From positions 1 to 10,252 of the forward strand of contig CAKTPC010000070.1 in assembly GCA_934590505.1 (NCBI GenBank): a stretch of 10,252 bases of DNA, given 5' to 3'. Below the pieces are notes generated by a model, which was given only the letters and a program-made list of their open reading frames with translations, had not been told where the DNA came from and ran no database searches. Made by a program: the position numbers and the translations under genes. The stretch is from an uncultured Oscillospiraceae bacterium. Lineage in GTDB: Bacteria > Bacillota > Clostridia > Oscillospirales > Oscillospiraceae. Below are positions 4,875-9,607 of this stretch, in pieces; the stretch's first letter is position 1; the number at the start of each line of letters is the position of its first letter.

Positions 4875-4907
4875 GGGAGATGCAGAGAGGTGAAAGCTGC
4901 ATCTCCC
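4875..4907 (-). other. Intercistronic hairpin between the Cys-rich peptide gene and the DtxR-like gene
   Basis: GGGAGATGCAG (4875-4885) and CTGCATCTCCC (4897-4907) form a perfect eleven-pair stem with an eleven-base loop. On the minus strand it is followed by ACATTTCT and begins seven bases after the stop of the Cys-rich peptide gene. It could act as a leaky terminator or processing site that lowers expression of the two downstream genes relative to feoB. Confidence 0.55.
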
Positions 4908-4913
4908 CTTTTC

Positions 4914-5087
4914 CTACTTAGAGCTGTGGCAGCTGCCGTGCATCGCACAGTCAGTGCAGCCGCAGCCACAGGAGGATTGCCCCCGCTTCTTTTCCCGCAC
5001 AAGATGTATTGAGATGAGTACCACTATGGCAAGGAGTACAATAGAGATAAGAATGGTGGAAAGGTTTGCGGCGAGAAATTCAAGCAT
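4914..5087 (-). CDS. FeoB-associated Cys-rich membrane protein
   Basis: This 57-residue protein starts at the ATG at 5087, behind AAAGGAG, and ends with TAG at 4914-4916. Residues about 11-30 form one membrane helix (TILISIVLLAIVVLISIHLV). A basic stretch REKKRG follows, then a Cys-rich tail SSCGCGCTDCAMHGSCHSSK with five cysteines and two histidines. The order helix, basic turn, CGCGC-type tail is that of the small proteins found next to feoB in many Firmicutes. The positive-inside rule puts the Cys-rich tail in the cytoplasm, where it could bind iron emerging from FeoB or contribute to the transporter complex as FeoC does elsewhere. That role is inferred and no biochemical function is established. 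It lies 88 bases downstream of feoB. Confidence 0.88.
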   Translation of the reverse strand: MLEFLAANLSTILISIVLLAIVVLISIHLVREKKRGQSSCGCGCTDCAMHGSCHSSK

Positions 5088-5134
5088 GGTATATCGCTCC
5101 TTTTATGTGAAAGTGATGGAAAACATTTGGAGCT

Positions 5135-5160
5135 TCCGGGAGGGGAGCTGCCCTCCCGGA
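5135..5160 (-). other. Intercistronic hairpin between feoB and the Cys-rich peptide gene
   Basis: TCCGGGAGGG (5135-5144) and CCCTCCCGGA (5151-5160) form a perfect ten-pair stem with a six-base loop, about 15 bases after the feoB stop. On the minus strand it is followed by AGCTCCAAATGTTTTCC, a weak U-tract. It may be a partial terminator or a stabiliser of the feoA-feoB message. Confidence 0.5.
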
Positions 5161-5175
5161 GTTGATGGGGTTAAA

Positions 5176-7578
5176 TCAGAGCTTCTCGGAGAGCTTGGTA
5201 GCTTCCTTGTAGGGCTTTGCCAGCATGTAGATGATGCCTGCCAGAGCCGCAGCGGCGAAGATCAGGCCGATCACGTTGACATTGCCGGTGAACAGACCGC
5301 CGAACTGGTTGACCATGAGGGCGCAGATGTAAGCGAAGCCGCACTGATAGCCGATGGCGAACCAGGTCCACTTGGAGCTGTTCATCTCACGCTTGATTGC
5401 ACCGATAGCTGCGAAGCAGGGGGCGCAGAGAAGGTTAAAGACGAGGAAGGAGTAAGCGGTCACGCTGGTGAAAGCTGCTGCGAGATTCTGGTAAACGGTA
5501 CCGACGCCGTTGGCGTAGAGGATACCGAGGGTACCGACGATGTTCTCCTTAGCAACAAGGCCGGTGATGGATGCGACGGCTGCCTGCCAGTTGCCCCAGC
5601 CCAGGGGGATGAAGATCCAGGCAATGGCGTTGCCGATGGTTGCGAGGATGGAATGGCTGATCTCTTCTTCGGAGAGCATGCGGAAGGTGCCGTCAACAAC
5701 ACCGAAGTAAGTGGTGAACCATACGAAGATAGTGGAGAGAAGGATTATCGTACCGGCCTTCTTGATGAAGCTCCAGCCGCGCTCCCACATGGAACGGAGA
5801 ACGTTGCCGAGAGTCGGCCAGTGGTATGCGGGCAGCTCCATAACGAAGGGAGCAGGCTCACCGGAGAACATCTTGGTCTTTTTGAGCATGATGCCGGAAA
5901 CGATGATGGCTGCCATGCCGACGAAGTATGCGGAGGTCGCGACCCATGCAGAGCCGTTGAAGATAGCGCCTGCGATCATTGCGATGAACGGGACCTTTGC
6001 GCCGCAGGGGATGAAGGTCGTGGTCATGATGGTCATACGGCGGTCACGCTCGTTCTCGATGGTACGGGAGGCCATAACACCGGGCACGCCGCAGCCGGTA
6101 CCGATGAGCATCGGGATGAAGGACTTACCGGAAAGACCGAACTTACGGAAGATACGGTCAAGGACGAATGCGATACGGGCCATGTAGCCGCAGGCCTCGA
6201 GGAAAGCGAGCATGAGGAACAGGACCAGCATCTGGGGAACGAAGCCGAGGACCGCGCCGACACCGGCTACGATACCGTCGAGGATAAGGCCGCTGAGCCA
6301 ATCGGCAGTGCCGGCAGATTCAAGGCCGTTGCCTATGAGAACAGGGATACCGGGGATCCAAACGCCGTAGTCTGCGGGATCGGGCTCTTCGCCGATCTCT
6401 TCAAGGGTAGCCTGAGCGTCCTCGTAATCGGCGACAGTGGCTTCTACTTCTTCAACGGCCAGAGTCTCTTCATCTTCTACCTCGTAGGTAAAGACGCCGT
6501 CTGCGGGCTCGCCGTTCTCTTCAACGTAGGCGTCATAGCCGTCTACGATAGCGGAAGCATCGTTCCACTCATCGGCGACTTCGTTGTAAGCAGCGGAGCC
6601 TATGCCGAACAGGTGCCAGCCATCGCCGAACACACCGTCGTTTGCCCAGTCGGTAGCGGGAGCGCCGACGCCGACCATTGCGACCCAGTAGACGAGGAAC
6701 ATGACCAGCGCGAAGATCGGCAGACCGAGCCAGCGGTTGGTGACGATCTTATCTATCTTATCAGAGGTGGAGAGAGCACCGGCCTCTTTCTTCTTGTAGC
6801 AGTTCTTGATGAGCTGCGCTATGTAAATGTAGCGCTCGTTGGTGATGATGCTTTCGGCATCGTCGTCAAGCTCGGTCTCGGCGGCCTTGATGTCGGTCTC
6901 GATGTGTTCCATAACGGAAGCATCGATCTTGAGCTGAGCAAGAGCCTTGTCGTCGCGCTCGAAGATCTTTATTGCGTACCAGCGCTGCTGATCCTCGGGC
7001 ATGGAGTGGAGAGCCGCTTCCTCGATGTGAGCGATAGCATGCTCGACAGGGCCGGAGAAGGTGTGCATCGGAACGGTCTTGCCGTTCTTTGCAGCGTCGA
7101 TAGCGGCTTCGGCAGCGTCCATAACGCCGTCGCCCTTCAGAGCGGAGATCTCAACGATCTTGCAGCCAAGCTCGCGGGAGAGCTCTTCGATGTTTATCTT
7201 GTCGCCCTTCTTGCGGACGATATCCATCATGTTGATGGCGATCACCACGGGGATGCCAAGCTCGGTGAGCTGAGTGGTGAGGTAGAGGTTACGCTCGAGG
7301 TTCGTGCCGTCGATGATGTTGAGTATCGCATCGGGACGCTCGCTTATCAGGTAATTACGTGCGACGACTTCTTCAAGCGTGTAGGGGGACAGGGAGTATA
7401 TACCGGGAAGGTCCATGATGACGACGTCATCGTGCTTCTTGAGGCGGCCTTCCTTCTTTTCAACAGTGACTCCGGGCCAGTTGCCGACGAACTGGTTGGA
7501 GCCGGTCAGCGCATTGAACAGCGTTGTTTTACCGCAGTTGGGGTTGCCTGCGAGGGCAATTTTGATCTGCTTATCCAT
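5176..7578 (-). CDS. feoB: Ferrous iron transport protein B
   Basis: An 800-residue FeoB, the membrane permease with a G-protein domain that imports Fe(II). The G domain shows G1 GNPNCGKTT (11-19), a switch region NWPGVTVE (33-40), G3 DLPG (56-59), G4 NMMD (116-119) and G5 SAL (145-147). A helical GDI-like region follows to about 275. The membrane domain has gate motifs IGTGCGVPG (492-500) with IPCGAKVP (523-530), and LVAKENIVGTLGILY (675-689) with APCFAAIGAIKREM (719-732). Between the first membrane span (about 284-303) and the next conserved segment lies an unusual acidic stretch: residues 331-404 hold 27 Asp/Glu and no Lys, Arg or His. Two feoA genes lie upstream and the Cys-rich partner lies downstream. 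A DtxR-type palindrome at 7603-7618 precedes it. The ATG at 7578 follows GAAGGAG at a longish 12-base spacing. Confidence 0.98.
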   Translation of the reverse strand: MDKQIKIALAGNPNCGKTTLFNALTGSNQFVGNWPGVTVEKKEGRLKKHDDVVIMDLPGIYSLSPYTLEEVVARNYLISERPDAILNIIDGTNLERNLYLTTQLTELGIPVVIAINMMDIVRKKGDKINIEELSRELGCKIVEISALKGDGVMDAAEAAIDAAKNGKTVPMHTFSGPVEHAIAHIEEAALHSMPEDQQRWYAIKIFERDDKALAQLKIDASVMEHIETDIKAAETELDDDAESIITNERYIYIAQLIKNCYKKKEAGALSTSDKIDKIVTNRWLGLPIFALVMFLVYWVAMVGVGAPATDWANDGVFGDGWHLFGIGSAAYNEVADEWNDASAIVDGYDAYVEENGEPADGVFTYEVEDEETLAVEEVEATVADYEDAQATLEEIGEEPDPADYGVWIPGIPVLIGNGLESAGTADWLSGLILDGIVAGVGAVLGFVPQMLVLFLMLAFLEACGYMARIAFVLDRIFRKFGLSGKSFIPMLIGTGCGVPGVMASRTIENERDRRMTIMTTTFIPCGAKVPFIAMIAGAIFNGSAWVATSAYFVGMAAIIVSGIMLKKTKMFSGEPAPFVMELPAYHWPTLGNVLRSMWERGWSFIKKAGTIILLSTIFVWFTTYFGVVDGTFRMLSEEEISHSILATIGNAIAWIFIPLGWGNWQAAVASITGLVAKENIVGTLGILYANGVGTVYQNLAAAFTSVTAYSFLVFNLLCAPCFAAIGAIKREMNSSKWTWFAIGYQCGFAYICALMVNQFGGLFTGNVNVIGLIFAAAALAGIIYMLAKPYKEATKLSEKL

Positions 7579-7602
7579 GATTGATTACTGCTCCTTCTTC
7601 CG

Positions 7603-7618
7603 GTTAAGCTAGGTTAAC
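7603..7618. promoter_or_regulatory. DtxR-type operator between feoA2 and feoB
   Basis: GTTAAGCTAGGTTAAC matches GTTA-N8-TAAC and contains a fully symmetric core AGGTTAACCT just to its right (7611-7620). It lies in the 65-base gap between the second feoA and feoB. I do not see a convincing internal promoter, so it may act on an undetected feoB promoter or as a roadblock. Binding is inferred. Confidence 0.55.
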
Positions 7619-7643
7619 CTGTCTACAAAAAATCAGAAAATTT

Positions 7644-7865
7644 TTACTCGACTTCGATCATTTCGGTGTCAGCCTTACGCAGGCTCAGCTCGTAGCCGCG
7701 CACGGTGACCTCCATGGGATCGCCCAGAGGAGCGACCTTACGGACAAAAACCTCGGTGCCCTTGGTGATGCCCATGTCCATGATACGACGCTTGATGGGG
7801 CCTTCACCGTGGAGCTTAACGACCTTGGCAGTTTCGCCGATCTTGACTTCACGCAGTGTCTTCAT
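7644..7865 (-). CDS. feoA: FeoA domain protein (second copy)
   Basis: This 73-residue protein is a single SH3-like FeoA domain: MKTLREVKIGETAKVVKLHGEGPIKRRIMDMGITKGTEVFVRKVAPLGDPMEVTVRGYELSLRKADTEMIEVE in overview, with the hallmark RRIMDMGI(T)KG (27-37), the APLGDP turn (45-50) and the GYELSLRK segment (57-64). FeoA is a small cytoplasmic partner that binds FeoB and is needed for ferrous iron uptake. Of the two copies this one has all the canonical motifs and lies next to feoB. GGAGAGGAAAGA precedes the ATG. It is in the feo operon, 25 bases after the first feoA copy. Confidence 0.95.
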   Translation of the reverse strand: MKTLREVKIGETAKVVKLHGEGPIKRRIMDMGITKGTEVFVRKVAPLGDPMEVTVRGYELSLRKADTEMIEVE

Positions 7866-7890
7866 TCTTTCCTCTCCTTTTTTGGTTTTC

Positions 7891-8103
7891 TCAGACCATG
7901 ATTTTGCGAGCCATTTCTTCGCTTATCGCGACTCTGGCTTCCTTGACCTTGACGATCACGTTCCCGTTGAGCACGGTGATGAGCGTCGCGGTACCGCCGG
8001 CAACAAAGCCCAGATCCTCAAGATGCTTCTTGACCTCCGGACTGCCGCCGACTTTTCGGATCAGATATTCCTCTCCGATGTTTGCAAGGGGTAGCGGCAT
8101 CAT
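7891..8103 (-). CDS. feoA: FeoA domain protein (first copy, more divergent)
   Basis: A 70-residue FeoA-fold protein: MMPLPLANIGEEYLIRKVGG, then KKHLEDLGFVAGGTATLI (25-42), then VLNGNVIVKVKEARVAISEEMARKIMV. The L(E)DLGFVAG turn corresponds to the RxxMGIxxG turn of FeoA. The PLGDP turn is replaced by LNGNVIV and the ending is ARVAISEEMA, a pattern seen in FeoA copies of clostridial tandem feoA pairs. It is the first gene of the feo operon, behind a promoter at 8224-8252 and a leader of roughly 110 bases. It probably assists FeoB together with the second copy; whether the two have different jobs is not visible. Two ATG codons stand in tandem (8098-8103), and AGGCGGAAAGAG upstream gives a weak ribosome binding site. 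Confidence 0.92.
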   Translation of the reverse strand: MMPLPLANIGEEYLIRKVGGSPEVKKHLEDLGFVAGGTATLITVLNGNVIVKVKEARVAISEEMARKIMV

Positions 8104-8123
8104 ATTCTCTTTCCGCCTTTCAG

Positions 8124-8139
8124 GTTAGCTTCAACTAAC
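8124..8139. promoter_or_regulatory. DtxR-type operator in the feoA leader
   Basis: GTTAGCTTCAACTAAC fits GTTA-N8-TAAC with an extra G/C at each inner edge. It overlaps a second perfect dyad, TTCAACTA-ACCA-TAGTTGAA (8130-8149). It lies about 20 bases before the feoA ATG and about 80 bases after the predicted transcription start. Confidence 0.55.
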
Positions 8140-8162
8140 CATAGTTGAAAAAACTGGTCAGA

Positions 8163-8176
8163 AGCGGTCGACCGCT
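8163..8176. other. 14-bp perfect palindrome in the feoA leader
   Basis: AGCGGTCGACCGCT is a perfect palindrome. In RNA it would form a five-pair stem closed by a UCGA loop. Together with the dyad at 8130-8149 it makes the feoA leader more structured than chance would suggest. The function is unknown. Confidence 0.4.
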
Positions 8177-8200
8177 GTCGTATGATGTCTCTTTCAAACT

Positions 8201-8216
8201 GTTAACCTCTTCTAAC
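8201..8216. promoter_or_regulatory. DtxR-type operator at the feoA transcription start
   Basis: GTTAACCTCTTCTAAC, a clear GTTA-N8-TAAC match, lies just downstream of the predicted feoA start point (about 8217). Its half-sites are exactly 24 bases from those of the operator at 8225-8240, so half-sites fall every 12 bases across both. Confidence 0.75.
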
Positions 8217-8223
8217 TGAACGC

Positions 8224-8252
8224 AGTTTAACATCTCTAACCATACTTGTCAA
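8224..8252 (-). promoter_or_regulatory. Promoter of the feo operon
   Basis: On the minus strand a perfect TTGACA (8247-8252) is followed after exactly 17 bases by TAAACT (8224-8229), a 4-of-6 match to TATAAT. The operator at 8225-8240 covers the -10 and most of the spacer, the classical arrangement for repression by blocking RNA polymerase. Confidence 0.8.
8225..8240. promoter_or_regulatory. DtxR-type operator over the feoA -10
   Basis: GTTTAACATCTCTAAC differs from GTTA-N8-TAAC only in the fourth base of the left half. It is very similar to the site in front of DUF3793 (GTTAAACATATCTAAC). Binding here would block the feoA promoter. Confidence 0.75.
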
Positions 8253-8291
8253 GTAGGAATTTAAAGATTTTTTTTCGCACTTGCATTTTTG

Positions 8292-8317
8292 GTTAAAGTA
8301 TGTTAACTTATACTAAA
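8292..8317. promoter_or_regulatory. Two overlapping DtxR-type operators at the dtxR-family promoter
   Basis: GTTAAAGTATGTTAAC (8292-8307) is an exact GTTA-N8-TAAC match. A second copy, GTTAACTTATACTAAA (8302-8317), overlaps it by six bases and ends TAAAC instead of TAAC. The second site covers TATACT (8309-8314), the best -10 for the regulator gene; the -35 is not clear. The arrangement suggests the regulator represses itself. Confidence 0.65.
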
Positions 8318-8346
8318 CAATGACACGGAAGTTGGTGTATTTTAAC

Positions 8347-8724
8347 ATGGCGATTCAAAAAGCCGCGGAGGATTATCTTGAAGCGATGCTGATGATGAAG
8401 GAGAAGCACGGGTATATCCGCTCTATCGATGTTGCGGAGAAGCTCAATGTCACGAAGCCCAGCGTCAGCTATGCGACAAAGCGCCTCAAGGAAAGCGGAC
8501 ATATCACAATGGATAAGGACGGGCTCATCACGCTGACGGAAACCGGCATGGCGGTCGCCGCGGAGATGCTCAAGCGCCACAAGGCGCTCACAAAGTTCCT
8601 CATTATGCTCGGCGTCGATGAAGAGACCGCTCAGGAGGACGCCTGCAAGCTGGAGCATGACCTGAGCCAGCAGTCATTTGACGCGATCTACTCCCATGCC
8701 GCAAGCATGGTCGGGAAGGAATGA
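8347..8724 (+). CDS. DtxR-family metal-dependent transcriptional repressor, short form, with iron-type CxxEH site
   Basis: This 125-residue protein has a winged helix (about 8-66: EDYLEAMLMMKEKHGYIRSIDVAEKLNVTKPSVSYATKRLKESGHI, then LITLTETG) and a short metal-binding and dimerisation domain. It lacks the SH3-like third domain of DtxR/IdeR, so its length is that of MntR. Metal ligands by alignment are Asp9, Glu12, His78, Cys100, Glu103 and His104. Asp9 is as in MntR, but Cys100 in C-x-x-E-H is as in DtxR/IdeR, where MntR has Glu. Divergent from feoA with operators between them, it most likely represses feo when Fe(II) is plentiful. I chose ATG 8347 because MAIQ...EDYLE matches the family's N-terminus and the -10 at 8309-8314 would put the transcript start at about 8320. 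An upstream in-frame ATG at 8320 would add nine residues. The ribosome binding site (GGAAG, 8327-8331) is weak. Confidence 0.92.
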   Translation: MAIQKAAEDYLEAMLMMKEKHGYIRSIDVAEKLNVTKPSVSYATKRLKESGHITMDKDGLITLTETGMAVAAEMLKRHKALTKFLIMLGVDEETAQEDACKLEHDLSQQSFDAIYSHAASMVGKE

Positions 8725-8750
8725 GCAAGCGGAAGTTTATAGAGAAAACC

Positions 8751-8780
8751 AACAGCCGCGCCCAAACGGGTGCGGCTGTT
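8751..8780. terminator. Probable bidirectional terminator between the dtxR-type gene and the EFR1 gene
   Basis: AACAGCCGCGCCC (8751-8763) pairs with GGGTGCGGCTGTT (8768-8780), 13 pairs including one G-U, around AAAC. It lies between two converging genes. The U-tracts are short: TTCTGATAT on the plus strand and GGTTTTCT on the minus strand. Confidence 0.65.
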
Positions 8781-8794
8781 CTGATATGTAGAGA

Positions 8795-9535
8795 TCACAG
8801 ATAGAATTTTGGTTCCTTGCGCCCGGCGCACATTTTGATGAGCGCGGCGGAGGCGGCAAGCTGCATCGCCTTGGGGACGCGGCGCTGGGAGAAGGGGCAC
8901 ATGCTTACACAGCGCATGCAGCTGATGCACTTTGTCTTATCGGTGTGCTGCGGGTCACCCGGATCGATGGCCTCGGTCGGGCACTCCTGCGCGCAGGTGC
9001 CGCAGCCGGAGCACTTGGAGCTTGAGGTCGGGTACACGGGGATGCCCTTATACTCCCTGTACGGGCGTTTGCCGGGCATGGCGACAGTCTTGAGCTCCTG
9101 CTTTGCCATGAGGGAGGCGAGAAAGTTATTGAGCGCAGCGATATCGGACGCATCGGGACGGCCGGCACCGAAGCGCTTGTCGATAGAGTGCGGAGCGATC
9201 ATCTCCGCGCCGCCGACTACCGTGAAGCCGCGGTTGAGACACAGGTCGCTCATCTCAAGCAGCGCATCCTCCACGGCACGGTTGCCGTAGACGGCCACGA
9301 GCACAGCCTTTGCACCGCTGCCGTGGACATAGCTCATGCGGTCGTACATCGGGGTGGGGATCCTGCCGCCGTAGACAGGGAAGCAAAAGAACACAAGGTC
9401 ATCGGAGGAAAAGCTGACCTCATAGCCGCGGGTGGTGTAATCGTAAGGGGCTGCGGCTTTCAGCTCATTTGCAATGAGCTGGGCGACCTTCTCAACGCCG
9501 CCGGTGGGGCTGAAGCAGATGATCGTGGTTTTCAT
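8795..9535 (-). CDS. EFR1-family flavodoxin-ferredoxin fusion protein
   Basis: A 246-residue protein with two parts. Residues 1 to about 145 are flavodoxin-like, with FSPTGGVEK (8-16) as the phosphate loop and FCFPVYGGRIP (50-60) as the second FMN loop. Residues about 172-216 are a 2[4Fe-4S] ferredoxin with Cys175/178/181/185 (CSGCGTCAQECP) and Cys203/206/209/213 (CISCMRCVSMCP). The architecture is that of EFR1 proteins of anaerobic Firmicutes, presumed electron carriers with unknown partners. A Cys-poor tail of about 30 residues ends EPKFYL. GAGGTG precedes the ATG at 9535. No GTTA-N8-TAAC site lies upstream, so it does not look like part of the iron regulon. It lies 72 bases after cysS in the same direction, separated by the hairpin at 9557-9594. 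Confidence 0.92.
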   Translation of the reverse strand: MKTTIICFSPTGGVEKVAQLIANELKAAAPYDYTTRGYEVSFSSDDLVFFCFPVYGGRIPTPMYDRMSYVHGSGAKAVLVAVYGNRAVEDALLEMSDLCLNRGFTVVGGAEMIAPHSIDKRFGAGRPDASDIAALNNFLASLMAKQELKTVAMPGKRPYREYKGIPVYPTSSSKCSGCGTCAQECPTEAIDPGDPQHTDKTKCISCMRCVSMCPFSQRRVPKAMQLAASAALIKMCAGRKEPKFYL

Positions 9536-9556
9536 TAATTCACCTCATATTTTTAC

Positions 9557-9594
9557 GGCGCGCCGCCGTGACAGCAGAGCACGGCGGACGCGCC
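9557..9594. other. Long GC-rich hairpin between cysS and the EFR1 gene
   Basis: GGCGCGCCGCCGTG (9557-9570) pairs with CACGGCGG (9580-9587) and CGCGCC (9589-9594), a 14-pair stem with one bulged A and a nine-base loop. On the minus strand, the direction of both genes, the following bases are GTAAAAATAT, not U-rich. It is therefore a poor terminator for cysS and may only separate or stabilise the two messages. On the plus strand it is followed by ATTTTT. Confidence 0.5.
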
Positions 9595-9607
9595 ATTTTT
9601 CACGATA

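Noticed and set aside
4861..4879. GTTAGAAATGTGGGAG as a further DtxR-type operator
   Set aside because: Only the left GTTA half is present; the position of the right TAAC half reads GGAG.
4954..7584. An 876-codon open frame on the plus strand opposite feoB
   Set aside because: It is the antisense of feoB, low in complexity and rich in Asp/Gly/Glu as expected from reverse-complemented G+C-rich codons. It matches no family and has no ribosome binding site; feoB is certain.
8104..8217. A known metal riboswitch in the feoA leader
   Set aside because: The dyads are short and better explained as DNA palindromes; I do not recognise the conserved loops of the NiCo or manganese riboswitch classes.
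8320..8346. ATG at 8320 as the start of the DtxR-family regulator
   Set aside because: It coincides with the predicted transcription start and has no ribosome binding site; the family N-terminus aligns with the ATG at 8347. Not fully excluded.
9557..9594. The cysS-EFR1 hairpin as a cysS terminator
   Set aside because: On the minus strand it is followed by an A-rich, not U-rich, stretch, so it is kept only as a hairpin of unknown role.
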